Below the pieces are notes generated by a model that was not told the origin of the DNA, did no database searches, and worked only from the letters and a program-made list of their open reading frames with translations. Below are positions 54,951-64,000 of a DNA stretch of 64,000 nt, one piece after another. Source of the stretch: Octadecabacter antarcticus 307 (GTDB lineage Bacteria > Pseudomonadota > Alphaproteobacteria > Rhodobacterales > Rhodobacteraceae); assembly GCF_000155675.2 (NCBI RefSeq), contig NC_020911.1, forward strand, positions 3,524,501-3,588,500. Reading direction: 5' to 3'. Positions within the stretch are counted from its first letter, which is position 1, and the number at the start of each line of letters is the position of its first letter. A program made the translations under genes and the position numbers.

Positions 54951-56741
54951 CTAGCCCAATAAGGACAACAACAACATCGGCACGCCAACCATTCCAAGAA
55001 CTATAATTACAATCGAAATTCCCAGCCCGTTGGTCGCCTTACCTTCTTTTACATTGAACTCATCCGCCTCGGACACGGACAGCTTTAGCCGATCGGGAAG
55101 CGGGTGGTTCATTTCTTGTCGAACCCAGGTGTTGAGTACGACTAACTTACCTTTCAGCGCTTCATGACGATCCGCGAACGGAATGCCGGGTGACGAAATC
55201 ACTGGTCCGCGCAGCAGTTTGTCAAAGACGGCATTGGCATAAAGCCCGTTTGACAGGTGAACGCGCATGCCCGCCGCCGCTGGATGATAGGCCCAGAGAG
55301 GGAACATCGCCTGCGCCACCGCAACAAGACCAAAACTAAACAACGTCAGAACGATCAGTGCCCATTCGAGAGGCCCTGGGGCTGGTGTTGCTGGCAAGGT
55401 GCCGTACATCATCCACTCTGCGCCGTCTTGCAGCGCAAAATACCCAACCGCAGCAGCGACGGAAAAGGCGGCAGTGCGTTGTGTTAGAACGCGGGGGGCC
55501 GCGTCCGCGAGACCCTGTGCCAGCAGATATGCAACGCCGAAGATCAGGATGGCACCAAGGGCAATTGCCTGTGGCGATTTCCCTGTAATTCCAAACAAGA
55601 AGGCCACAACCCCATAAATCACAAGGGCGATCAAAAACGCACGGGCCACCGCAAGGCCATTGGGGATGGCTACAGGGCCTGGGCGGCGGATCGCGGCGAC
55701 GCTATCAACAGCCATGCCTGATGCAAGGAAGGCGTGCGCTTTATAAAGCGAATGGGCTACGATATGCAGCAGCGCCAGCGGAAACAACGCCAAACCGCAT
55801 TGCAGGATCATGAAGCCCATTTGCGCGACCGTGGACCACGCAAGTGAGGTCTTAACTGCCGATTGTGTCAACATGACCAAGCCGCCAAACAGTGCTGTGA
55901 ACCCGCCGATCATCACCAATACGGCCATCACACCAGGTGCCAACAGCATCACATCTGCGAACCGGATCAACAAAAAGCCGCCTGCGTTGATAACACCCGC
56001 ATGTAGCAAAGCAGATACCGGCGTTGGCGTCTCCATCACTTCCGTCAACCAGCCGTGCATAGGGAATTGCGCTGATTTCAGGATCGCCGCAACGGCCAGT
56101 GCCGCCGCTATCCAACCTGCACCTGCTTGGCCTTCGCCCATCCGTGCCGCCGCCAAAATCTCTGCGATGTCGCCAGTTCCATACTGAACAAGCAGTAAAA
56201 CAACCGCGACCAGCAAAGCTGCGTCACCCATGCGCGCAGTGATCCATTTTTTGTGAGCCGCGCTTTGTGCTGCAACGCGATCTGGATAATGCAATAAAAG
56301 CTTGTGCAAAAACAGGCTGGTGGCGATCCAGGCAAGGACCAGTTGCAAAAGGCTGCCCGCGATCACCAGCACCATCACTGCCGCCAACGTCGCGCAAAGC
56401 CAACCCGTGAAAGGCCCCTGCTGCGGCTCACCATCCATGTAGGTCGCGCTGTAGCGCACAACCACCCAGCCGACGAAACTGACCAACAGCAACATCACCG
56501 CGCTGACTGCATCCAGACGGGCCGATATGCCCATCCCCCAAAAACCGATAAGACCGCTGGTCGTAGACCCTTCAGTTATCAGGTTAATCGACGACAGTAG
56601 CGCAACGGCCAAGGCGATGAGGGTGGTACCTTCGATGATGCGCAAGATTAAACTCGGTCGCATCGCGGGCCCGCGAAAGGCGATCACAGAGGCCCCAATA
56701 AGGGCAAGGGGGGCCAAAAATGGCAAAAATTCACTCAACAC
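54951..56741 (-). CDS. dabB: DabB2, NuoL-like membrane subunit of a second DAB system
   Basis: 596 residues, same fold as DabB1 and clearly related (FPMHGWLTEVMETPTPVSALLHAGVINAGGFLLIRFADVML; TQSAVKTSLAWSTVAQMGFMILQCGL). It is 75 residues longer, with a C-terminal extension after the last shared segment ending in a hydrophobic helix (GISIVIIVLGMVGVPMLLLSLLG). A GTG start has GGAG eight bases upstream. It is divergent from dabA2 rather than in line with it as at the first locus. Confidence 0.92.
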   Translation of the reverse strand: MLSEFLPFLAPLALIGASVIAFRGPAMRPSLILRIIEGTTLIALAVALLSSINLITEGSTTSGLIGFWGMGISARLDAVSAVMLLLVSFVGWVVVRYSATYMDGEPQQGPFTGWLCATLAAVMVLVIAGSLLQLVLAWIATSLFLHKLLLHYPDRVAAQSAAHKKWITARMGDAALLVAVVLLLVQYGTGDIAEILAAARMGEGQAGAGWIAAALAVAAILKSAQFPMHGWLTEVMETPTPVSALLHAGVINAGGFLLIRFADVMLLAPGVMAVLVMIGGFTALFGGLVMLTQSAVKTSLAWSTVAQMGFMILQCGLALFPLALLHIVAHSLYKAHAFLASGMAVDSVAAIRRPGPVAIPNGLAVARAFLIALVIYGVVAFLFGITGKSPQAIALGAILIFGVAYLLAQGLADAAPRVLTQRTAAFSVAAAVGYFALQDGAEWMMYGTLPATPAPGPLEWALIVLTLFSFGLVAVAQAMFPLWAYHPAAAGMRVHLSNGLYANAVFDKLLRGPVISSPGIPFADRHEALKGKLVVLNTWVRQEMNHPLPDRLKLSVSEADEFNVKEGKATNGLGISIVIIVLGMVGVPMLLLSLLG

Positions 56742-57210
56742 GAGCGTTTCTCCTTGAGGTTGATTGAATGATCACAAGGCCAAGGATGCTTGTAGAAAAA
56801 TGGCCTGCCTTAGTGGGATGTCGATCGGCAGACCTGCACGTCGCGGCCCAGGGCTGTCTTTGTCCTGTCGCTTTGCTCGGACGTCCAACGCGATGCGGCG
56901 GCTGGTGAGATGAGCGTACATTCTATGATCCTTTTCACGTTATCAGTTCGTTGGCCCATAAGGCGCTCTTCAAAACGGTAATCTAACAACACAAACGCGC
57001 TTGCACCGGGTTTCATCCCTAGAAATCGGACAGGATGGATGAAAAATCAATTTACCCCAAAGGGATGAAAGCGGCGGCACGCGCGTTCTCGTACAATAGC
57101 GGACGTAAATGAGACGTGGGTGCTGAGGATAGCATCCCAAAAATAGACTGATGTCAGGACTAAACAAGTCGTCCAAGCGCTGCGCCTGATTGATGCCAAA
57201 GGATACACAG
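56742..57210. promoter_or_regulatory. Divergent control region of the second DAB locus
   Basis: 469 bp between dabB2 (minus) and dabA2 (plus), with no supported gene. It must contain the promoters of both. I could not assign an operator. Confidence 0.5.
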
Positions 57211-59652
57211 ATGAACACGCCTTCAGACCTTTCACTCTCAACTCTCGTCAAGGCCAGCGACACAGCTGCACGCGCTATTCCACCAGTATGGCCGCTTGCC
57301 TCTTCAGTCGCTGTGAATCCGTTTTTGGGTCAGGCGGCAGAGTCACTGGCGCAGGTCGGCGCACGGCTGGCGCGTGTCGGTGGCGTGCCCGTAACGATGC
57401 CGCGAAACTGGTACGAGACCCGCATCGAGAATGGTACGATCACAGATGCAGACATCATCGGAGCACTTGAAGCGCATGTTGGCGCAGACTTGCCTGATCT
57501 GTCCGAATTGAAAAAGTTGGCCCGCAACGACGCCGCAACACCGACGTCGCAGCCAACCCTTGCCGACCTCGCAGCGGATGTGTCCGGCATCGATTGGCCG
57601 GGTATCATTGCGGATCGGTTTGGTCTGTGGGCCGCTGGGTATTTTGATCAGGGTCAAGCACTTTGGGCGGCTCCGCGCAGACGGGGTGCTTATGACGCGT
57701 GGCGTCAGTATTCGATCCATGATTTAACGCCTGAAATCGTGGGCTTGAAAGGGTTCTGTCAATTTGTCAGCGAAACGCCGGATACAACAGATGAAGCCAA
57801 AGTGCGGGCGGCAAATCGGCTAGGGCTGTCTGATGTCACGCTTGAAACATATCTGCACCAACTTCTCTTTTCGTTGGGTGGCTGGGCGCAGGTCGCACGC
57901 TATCAACTGTGGCAGGCAGAACTGGCAGGCGACAGCGATCACACAATCACAGACATCCTGACCATCCGGCTTTTGTGGGAAGAGGCCCTGTTTGAGCAAT
58001 ACAAAGACCAGATAGCAGACAAGTGGGACAAGGTGAAAGCAACACATGCGGAACCCGTAACCCCGGACGCGGATCTGACGGTCAACGCTATTCTTCAAGA
58101 AGCTTGGGAGCGTGCAGTTCAACGCGATCTGGCTGAAACCTTTGCCACCCCTGGTCCAAAGGAATACGATGTTCGCCCCGCAATGCAGGCAGCCTTCTGC
58201 ATCGACGTCCGATCCGAAGTGTTCAGGCGCGCGCTGGAAGCAGTTCATCCAGCCATTCAGACACTTGGGTTTGCGGGCTTTTTTGGCCTGACTGCGTCAC
58301 ACAAAGGGTTTGCCTCAGATGTTGATGAATTGCGTCTCCCAGTGCTGCTAACCCCCGGCGTGACCTCAACGTCCCAAGGCGATGACGCAGATGCAGACCA
58401 GACCGCCCGCTTCAAGGCACGAGCCAACCGCGCTTGGGGCCGCTTCAAACTGGCCGCCGTCTCATCCTTCGCCTTTGTAGAGGCGACGGGCCCAATTTAT
58501 GCCGGAAAACTGGTACGCGACGCGCTGAACCTCGCGCCAAATGAGGGACCAGCGGACCCTGCACCGCGCTTGGGCCCGGCACTGGACCTTGACGCGCAAA
58601 CCGACGCTGCCGAGACGATCCTGCGCGCTATGTCTCTCACAAACAATTTCGCGCGGCTTATTGTGGTGGCAGGGCATGGGGCAAATGTGGTCAACAATCC
58701 CTTTGCCAGTGGCCTGCATTGTGGTGCCTGTGGTGGCTATTCCGGCGAGGTGAACGCCCGTTTGCTCGCAGGGCTGCTGAACAGCACAGATGTGCGCAAA
58801 GGGCTGGAGCAGCGTGATATCACGGTGCCAGATGACACATTATTTATTGCAGCATTGCATGACACGACGACAGATGCGATCACGCTATACACACAGGACA
58901 GTCTGTCCACGGATCATAGTGCGGACCTGGAAAAGGCGCGTTTTTGGTTCATGGCGGCAGGCAAAGCCACGCGCAGCGAGCGGTCGCTTCGTTTGCCCCG
59001 TGCCGCCGATGACTTGGACATTATACCGCGCAGCCGCGACTGGGCCGAGACGCGGCCAGAGTGGGCATTAGCAGGATGTAAAGCATTCATCGCCGCACCG
59101 CGCAGCCGCACGGCAGGAAAAAACATGGAAGGGCGTGCCTTTCTGCATGACTACGATTGGGCAGGCGATAAAGGTTTTGGTGTGCTTGAGCTGATCATGA
59201 CGGCCCCCGTTGTTGTCGCCAGCTGGATCAGCCTGCAATATTACGGATCGACCGTGGCCCCTGACACGTTTGGCGCCGGTAACAAGCTTTTGCACAACGT
59301 GACCGGCGGCATCGGTGTGGTTGAAGGCAACGGCGGCACTCTGCGCGCAGGGCTCCCGTGGCAGTCTGTCCATGAAGGGGACAGCTATGCCCACGAACCG
59401 CTGCGCCTGTCGGTTTGCATCGAGGCCCCGCGAGAGGCAATGATCGATGTTCTTAAACGGCACGACGGCCTGCGAGCATTGTTTGACAACCGCTGGCTAC
59501 ACCTTTTTGCGCTTGATGAAAACGGCCAGATGGCGTGGCGGTATGAAGGCGATTTGCAATGGTCCGCGATGGTGGATGGCGCAGAGTATCCCGCTGGACT
59601 TATGGCCGCAGGTCAATCAGCATTCGGAATCGCGCGTGAACTCCACGCTTGA
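57211..59652 (+). CDS. dabA: DabA2, zinc subunit of a second DAB system (DUF2309)
   Basis: 813 residues. Zinc ligands fit Cys330 and Asp332 ([16 protein letters not shown]), His489 ([12 protein letters not shown]) and Cys504 ([12 protein letters not shown]), with the same 15-residue His-Cys spacing. Compared with DabA1 it differs throughout and is about 37 residues longer, so it is an old paralogue or a separate acquisition, not a recent duplicate. ATG at 57211 has GGA upstream; a TTG at 57190 is less likely. A tolQ relic follows it. Confidence 0.94.
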   Translation: MNTPSDLSLSTLVKASDTAARAIPPVWPLASSVAVNPFLGQAAESLAQVGARLARVGGVPVTMPRNWYETRIENGTITDADIIGALEAHVGADLPDLSELKKLARNDAATPTSQPTLADLAADVSGIDWPGIIADRFGLWAAGYFDQGQALWAAPRRRGAYDAWRQYSIHDLTPEIVGLKGFCQFVSETPDTTDEAKVRAANRLGLSDVTLETYLHQLLFSLGGWAQVARYQLWQAELAGDSDHTITDILTIRLLWEEALFEQYKDQIADKWDKVKATHAEPVTPDADLTVNAILQEAWERAVQRDLAETFATPGPKEYDVRPAMQAAFCIDVRSEVFRRALEAVHPAIQTLGFAGFFGLTASHKGFASDVDELRLPVLLTPGVTSTSQGDDADADQTARFKARANRAWGRFKLAAVSSFAFVEATGPIYAGKLVRDALNLAPNEGPADPAPRLGPALDLDAQTDAAETILRAMSLTNNFARLIVVAGHGANVVNNPFASGLHCGACGGYSGEVNARLLAGLLNSTDVRKGLEQRDITVPDDTLFIAALHDTTTDAITLYTQDSLSTDHSADLEKARFWFMAAGKATRSERSLRLPRAADDLDIIPRSRDWAETRPEWALAGCKAFIAAPRSRTAGKNMEGRAFLHDYDWAGDKGFGVLELIMTAPVVVASWISLQYYGSTVAPDTFGAGNKLLHNVTGGIGVVEGNGGTLRAGLPWQSVHEGDSYAHEPLRLSVCIEAPREAMIDVLKRHDGLRALFDNRWLHLFALDENGQMAWRYEGDLQWSAMVDGAEYPAGLMAAGQSAFGIARELHA

Positions 59653-59758
59653 ATTCTGTGCGGTCATTAAAACTGGCGGGTGACGTCTCCGCGATATTGG
59701 GAAAATCACCTGCCGGATAATCAAAGCCCAAAATAGGGCCAATTGGCAGAACAGGCGC

Positions 59759-59833
59759 GTGCAAGCAGCACAAGAATTCACAATGTGGGCGCGGTTCGAT
59801 CCAATATCGAAAAGCCCTTGCCGCAACTGAAGG
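59759..59833 (+). pseudogene. tolQ relic behind dabA2
   Basis: A GTG at 59759 opens QAAQEFTMWARF, matching EAAQDFTMWALF at the start of the tolQ gene behind dabA1. After an out-of-frame deletion, QYRKALAATEG matches QYRKARAEADA about 30 codons further on in tolQ. The relic begins 106 bp after the dabA2 stop; intact tolQ begins 108 bp after the dabA1 stop. The fadD ribosome site begins where the relic ends. Confidence 0.7.
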
Positions 59834-59847
59834 TCTTAGGAGGAATA

Positions 59848-61584
59848 ATGAGCGAACAACATAAACCGTGGACGGCCTATTACGGCCCGTCTGTGCGCAA
59901 AGAAATTGAAACGGCGCACTACCGTACAATCGGCGATATGGTCAGTGCCGTGGCTCACCTCTATGCTAAGAAACCTGCATTTACGACATGTCTACCTAAC
60001 GGGATGAACGGAACGCTAACTTTTGCGCAAGTCGACGAGATGTCAAATGGGCTTGCGGTCTACTTGCGTGAAACAGCAGGCCTCGAAAAAGGCGACCGCG
60101 TCGCATTGCAGGTGCCAAACGGGTTATCATTCCCCGTAGCAGCGTTTGCGATTTTGAAGGCGGGCTGCGTCTTAGTGAACGTCAATCCGCTCTATACTGC
60201 CGAAGAAATGGCGCGCCAGTTTGCCGATGCGGAACCACAAGCGCTGATCGTAGTCGATATGTTTGCCGACAAATTGACACAGGCCCTCAAAGGCCACCCG
60301 ATCCCAAATATAATCATCACGCAAGTGGCAGAGTTTTTCCCTGCAATGCCGCGCAGCATTGTGCGTTTGGTGCAAAAACACTGGGACCGTACGCTGGCAC
60401 CGATTGATTTAACCCATATCCGCCTACCCGAAGCAATAGAAGCCGGTCGGCAAAAAAGTGTAAGCAAGGAAATCACGGTCGAAGCATACCGCGAAGCCCT
60501 TTTACCCGACGATATCGCCTGTTTGCAATATACTGGCGGCACCACAGGGGTGTCCAAAGGGGCGATGCTAACCCATAAAAACCTGCTCATGAATATGGAA
60601 CAGAGCATGGAGATGATCACCGGCGTCGAGAAAGGCCGTGAGGTCGCACTTACCGCGCTACCACTCTACCATATTTTTGCGTTTACTGTGAATTTGCTAG
60701 GGTTTTATTACCTAGGTGGCCGCAACATCCTGATCCCGAACCCACGCCCGTTGACGAACCTCAAACGCGCAATGGAGAATTATCCGATCACGTGGATGAG
60801 TGGTGTGAACACGCTGTTTAACGGTTTGAGCAACGAGACGTGGTTTCAGGATTCCCCGCCCAAACACCTGAAATTTGCCTCTGCGGGCGGCATGGCCCTG
60901 CAAAGTTCAGTCGCCGAAGTGTGGGAAAAGGTCACGGGCAAACCGGTCCTCGAAGGTTACGGTTTGACCGAATCTTCGCCGGTGATCACGTTCAATCCAC
61001 TGGGTAAAATGCGGCCCAATTCCATCGGTATTCCGGTGCCGTCCACCGAACTGCGCTGTCTGGATGAGGACGGCAAAGACGTGCCACAAGGGCAACCAGG
61101 CGAGCTGGCCGCGCGTGGGCCGCAGATCATGAAGGGCTATTGGAAAAAACCCGACGATACGGCCAAAATCATGCAAGGTGACTGGTTGCTGACGGGCGAC
61201 ATCGGCATCATGGATAAGGGCGGGTATTTTTCAATTGTGGATCGCAAAAAAGACCTCGTGTTGGTTTCAGGCTTTAATGTCTATCCAAACGAGATCGAGG
61301 ATTGCCTGACGCGACACCCCGGCATCCTAGAGGCCGCTGTAATCGGCGTGCCTGACGGGGCATCGGGCGAAGCGGTGAAGGCGTTTGTAGTGCTGAGCGA
61401 TCAGTCGCTGAGCAGTGCTACGATCCGCGCCTACTGCAAGGAACATCTGACGGGGTACAAAGTACCAAAAATGGTTGAATTTCGCGATGATCTGCCAAAA
61501 TCCAACGTCGGAAAAATTCTGCGCAAAGATTTGCGCAGTGAAGAATTTGCCCCCGAAAATGGCGCACAGCGCAACGCGTCCTGA
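59848..61584 (+). CDS. Long-chain acyl-CoA synthetase (FadD-like)
   Basis: 578 residues of the adenylate-forming family. The phosphate loop is YTGGTTGVSKGAMLTH. YGLTESSPVITF, LLTGDIGIMDKGGYFSIVDRKKD and PKSNVGKILRKDLR (with the A10 lysine) follow in order. It activates fatty acids to CoA esters. The ATG at 59848 has a near-perfect TAGGAGGAA site. It is probably not functionally tied to the DAB genes; the downstream BASS transporter is 28 bp away and may be co-transcribed. Confidence 0.94.
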   Translation: MSEQHKPWTAYYGPSVRKEIETAHYRTIGDMVSAVAHLYAKKPAFTTCLPNGMNGTLTFAQVDEMSNGLAVYLRETAGLEKGDRVALQVPNGLSFPVAAFAILKAGCVLVNVNPLYTAEEMARQFADAEPQALIVVDMFADKLTQALKGHPIPNIIITQVAEFFPAMPRSIVRLVQKHWDRTLAPIDLTHIRLPEAIEAGRQKSVSKEITVEAYREALLPDDIACLQYTGGTTGVSKGAMLTHKNLLMNMEQSMEMITGVEKGREVALTALPLYHIFAFTVNLLGFYYLGGRNILIPNPRPLTNLKRAMENYPITWMSGVNTLFNGLSNETWFQDSPPKHLKFASAGGMALQSSVAEVWEKVTGKPVLEGYGLTESSPVITFNPLGKMRPNSIGIPVPSTELRCLDEDGKDVPQGQPGELAARGPQIMKGYWKKPDDTAKIMQGDWLLTGDIGIMDKGGYFSIVDRKKDLVLVSGFNVYPNEIEDCLTRHPGILEAAVIGVPDGASGEAVKAFVVLSDQSLSSATIRAYCKEHLTGYKVPKMVEFRDDLPKSNVGKILRKDLRSEEFAPENGAQRNAS

Positions 61585-61612
61585 ATTCACTAATTATAGG
61601 TAGTTATCCAAA

Positions 61613-62494
61613 ATGGTCGGACCACTAGAACAGGCAATCCTCGCACTTATGATCTTCGTGATCATGCTGGGAATGGGCGCGTCGTTGACACCGCGTGATT
61701 TCATGCTGGCGCTCAAACGCCCCTATGGTTTGATTATTGGTGTGGTGTCGCAATATGGCTTCATGCCGTTCATCGGGTTCTTGCTGGCGCTGCTTTTGCC
61801 CGTGTCCGACCCGATCAAGATTGGCATCCTAATCATGTCATGCATGCCGGGCGGGACCACATCGAACATTTTCACATATTTTTCAAAGGGTAATCTCGCG
61901 TTGTCGGTTTTGATGACAGTGACGTCGACAATATTCGGTGTGTTGATGATCCCGATTGTACTGGTCATTTATGCGGGTGCGCTGGACGTGGATATTCCAC
62001 GCGAAAACATCATCGCGACGCTTGTGTTGTTATTGGTGCCTGTTGGTATCGGCATGGTCATGCGAAAATTCAATGCCAATGTGGGCGCTGTGACAGAATT
62101 TATGGGGTCGATGCTCGCGGTATTTTTCATCGTGTTTTTGATCGTGTCATGGATTCCGCGCAATTTCACATTTCTTATGGAAACCGGCTGGGCGACCTAT
62201 CTGGCGGCCATTGCTATTGGCGTGATCGGAATTACGGCGGGCTATTTGTTCGCTAAGGCGCTGAAATTGCATCCGCGCAATGCGCGCACTGTGGGCTTGG
62301 AGACGGGCATTCAGAACGGCCCACTCGCCATCGCAATCATCGCGTTTACGTTTTCAGGCACAGATCAGCAGACGATCAACGCGGTACCGGTGCTGTACTC
62401 GTTGTTCATCGTGATAGTTGCAACGCTGGTAACGCTGTATTTTCGCCGCGCAAATACCGCTGCCGAGCAAAAGATGCCAGACGGCTTGTTATAG
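61613..62494 (+). CDS. Bile acid:sodium symporter (BASS) family transporter
   Basis: 293 residues, about nine to ten membrane helices. MLGMGASLTPRDFMLALKRP, MSCMPGGTTSNIFTYFSKGN and TVGLETGIQNGPLAIAI are the conserved BASS signatures. Bacterial members move organic anions such as pyruvate or pantoate-like acids with Na+. Lying behind fadD, it might import a carboxylate. Ligand unknown. Confidence 0.9.
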   Translation: MVGPLEQAILALMIFVIMLGMGASLTPRDFMLALKRPYGLIIGVVSQYGFMPFIGFLLALLLPVSDPIKIGILIMSCMPGGTTSNIFTYFSKGNLALSVLMTVTSTIFGVLMIPIVLVIYAGALDVDIPRENIIATLVLLLVPVGIGMVMRKFNANVGAVTEFMGSMLAVFFIVFLIVSWIPRNFTFLMETGWATYLAAIAIGVIGITAGYLFAKALKLHPRNARTVGLETGIQNGPLAIAIIAFTFSGTDQQTINAVPVLYSLFIVIVATLVTLYFRRANTAAEQKMPDGLL

Positions 62495-62967
62495 AGGCAG
62501 TATCCGTGATGTTTGAAGCGGAACTCAAATCAAGATGCTATCAAACGTATGCGAACTCATCTCAGTTTCGTGAAACGCTAGAACTTACGCGGCACAATGG
62601 CCATGCCATTTGGTGAGGGCGGCGGTTCGTCGCATAAGATTACATAGCCTCGCCTTCGTGATCCACCGCCCTCCAAAAATAGGGCAACTCGCCGTTAGTC
62701 TTCACGAACACCTCGTCCAGATGCCGCTGCCAATTGGACTATGCACGCATCTGTTAAACGCATCTCCGGCGAATATCGGGCCAAACTTGTTCCATGAGAA
62801 CCGGACCGCATCCTTGCGGAATTCGTCCGTTCTTCTGTGTCCCATAGTTCGTCTCCTTTATTGCAGTAAATACTATCAAAGGAGCGGCATAAAACCGCGA
62901 CAGGTCCATTCTCCTCCCAACGTCTGACCAGTCAAGCAGTAACGTAAACGGCCGAGCCACGCCATAA
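62495..62967. other. Gap holding IS6-type debris
   Basis: Apart from the transposase remnant at 62640-62845 nothing is recognised. Confidence 0.4.
62640..62845 (-). pseudogene. IS6-family transposase remnant, joined to an orfA start
   Basis: On the minus strand, MGHRRTDEFRKDAVR resembles the start of another IS orfA. It is followed in frame by NKFGPIFAGD and, after a frameshift, HLDEVFVKTNGELPYFW and RAVDHEGEAM, which are IS6-family sequences including the first catalytic Asp region. The join looks chimeric. Confidence 0.7.
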
Positions 62968-63240
62968 ATGTCCAAATTTAATATTTTGTCCATTCCGAGA
63001 TTCAGAGTGTTGCGACAGGCTTTTAGCTATCTATACGACAGGCCTAATAAGGACGGCGACAAATTCGACTATATTGTGGTGGGCGCCGGATCTGCGGGCT
63101 GCGCCGTCGCTGGGCGATTGGGTGAAGCTGATCATGCCGTTCTACTGCTCGAAGTGGGAGGAAAAGACCCCAATCCATTCATCTATATCCCCCTCCACTA
63201 CTCCATGCTCTACGCAAACAAGTCGGTGAATTGGCGCTGA
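62968..63240 (+). pseudogene. GMC-family oxidoreductase, N-terminal remnant
   Basis: FDYIVVGAGSAGCAVAGRLGEADHAVLLLEVGG is the FAD-binding start of choline-dehydrogenase-like enzymes (usually over 500 residues). The frame stops after NKSVNWR. A shifted frame just beyond reads GETEPN, the expected continuation. It has therefore decayed. Confidence 0.82.
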
Positions 63241-63473
63241 CGAATGTGGTGAAACAGAGCCGAATGAAATTCCAAAACATACGCTGTGCGAAATCGGTCG
63301 CAATGGTGGGGATCGCGAGTCATCAGCGTGATGACAATAGAGTACGAAAAATCTCAGCGCCAGCGCGACACGCTTAAACCCGATACGGAGGTCCGTCCTA
63401 TTTTGCGAATACCTTCCTAAGGACACTGCTCACCTTCGTTGGGTTTACCAATCTTTGGTGCGCAGTGACGATT

Positions 63474-64000
63474 TTAGTAATCGGGGGAAATAGCCCGTCC
63501 TTCACGTGCAGACCTCGCACATGCTAGCGCTATAGCGAGCGCGGCTCGACCGTCTTGCGCACTGGACGACGGGGCTCTTCCCGCGATGATAGCGCTGTGG
63601 AACTCATCAAGCGCTTGGTAGAAAGACTGATCGTACCGCTCTAGAAAAAAGTGCTTTAGCGGTTCACGGGCGGCCGTCCGCTGCTTATCCCAACGTACGA
63701 GGTTATCGTCTCGGTGATTTACCGTTTGGACCATACCCTTGTCCCCAAAGGCCTCCAACCGCTGATCAAACCCGTAAGCACATGCGCGCGAATTGTTGAT
63801 GTGCAACAGCGCGCCAGATGGCATCTTGAGCGTGGTCATGGTCAGGTCGAAGTCTCCCTCGGCACCAATCTGCGGATCGAACATACACGAACCACAGGCT
63901 GACACCTCGACGGGCCGCTCGCCCGCAATCCAGCAAAGAAGATCAATATCGTGTATCGTCGCATCGACGAAATAGCCGCCAGACACGCGAACGTATTCGA
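63474..64000 (-). CDS. Gfo/Idh/MocA-family dehydrogenase (C-terminal part)
   Basis: The minus-strand frame is open to the right edge, so the N-terminal NAD-binding domain lies outside. EYVRVSGGYFVDATIHDIDLLCWIAGE carries the DxxxHD active-site motif of inositol 2-dehydrogenase-like enzymes. HSAIIAGRAPSSSAQDGRAALAIALA is the usual C-terminal helix. Probably a polyol or inositol dehydrogenase; substrate not determinable. An internal GTG at 63986 could be misread as the start. Confidence 0.85.
   Translation of the reverse strand, partial: EYVRVSGGYFVDATIHDIDLLCWIAGERPVEVSACGSCMFDPQIGAEGDFDLTMTTLKMPSGALLHINNSRACAYGFDQRLEAFGDKGMVQTVNHRDDNLVRWDKQRTAAREPLKHFFLERYDQSFYQALDEFHSAIIAGRAPSSSAQDGRAALAIALACARSAREGRAISPDY

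Noticed and set aside
1..64000. CRISPR arrays, rRNA genes, replication or partition genes
   Set aside because: No regularly spaced direct repeats of CRISPR size, no rRNA sequence and no rep/par genes were seen.

Overview
The window looks like chromosome from a marine Rhodobacterales (Roseobacter-group) alphaproteobacterium. The clues are the content and style of the housekeeping genes: a suf/isc operon led by a single-cysteine IscR behind an Irr-type iron box, a eukaryote-type NADP isocitrate dehydrogenase, recA behind a GTTC-N7-GTTC LexA box, alaS and typA. TRAP transporters, hydantoinase-like HyuAB genes and a glutaryl-CoA pathway fit the same group. The density of decayed insertion sequences recalls IS-rich polar roseobacters such as Octadecabacter, but that genus is a guess.

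Layout. 0-17.3 kb is ordinary core genome: start of sufB, a cysteine desulfurase and iscR (minus), a small operon of an alpha/beta hydrolase, two small proteins and a double-HD hydrolase, then icd, a YitT-type membrane protein, an SMR exporter, typA, alaS, recA, a sulfotransferase-like gene, an MltB-type lytic transglycosylase, cardiolipin synthase and an EEP-family hydrolase. 17.5-23.3 kb is an IS graveyard: three IS3-family copies, an IS30 fragment and an IS110-family copy. 23.6-36.6 kb is a catabolic island around a shared regulatory gap: a GntR regulator, a LeuCD-like hydratase and a TRAP transporter on the minus strand, and a tautomerase/SnoaL fusion, HyuB, HyuA, an isochorismatase-like protein, an isocitrate-lyase/PEP-mutase-type lyase and a flavoprotein on the plus strand, mostly joined by ATGA stop/start overlaps. 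36.9-39.6 kb carries a glutarate module (CoA-transferase, glutaryl-CoA dehydrogenase) whose LysR regulator is cut by IS debris. 40-46.4 kb holds an FkbM-GSCFA fusion, an IS5-family insertion that truncates a UDP-galactopyranose mutase gene, a CAT-anticodon tRNA, transposase fragments and an IS200-type transposase. 46.8-59.7 kb carries two DAB inorganic-carbon uptake systems (dabB/dabA twice), with tolQ/tolR-like genes and a large cation/proton antiporter between them. The end holds an acyl-CoA ligase, a BASS transporter, more debris and a partial Gfo/Idh/MocA dehydrogenase.

The most unusual signal is a family of eight very short (36-40 bp) elements, called here SHIE for short hairpin insertion elements. 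Each has a 5-prime block close to CTGCCCGGCAG, a 6-8 bp stem whose sequence differs in every copy but nearly always pairs, a 4-5 nt loop and a 3-prime block YGAGAGG(G). All eight lie inside IS copies, often two per copy. Where the uninterrupted sequence can be inferred from the reading frame, removing the element restores the transposase frame without any target-site duplication. I know of no description of this family. A second notable result is a relic of tolQ after dabA2, at the same distance from dabA as the intact tolQ after dabA1, which ties Tol/Exb-type motor genes to both DAB loci.
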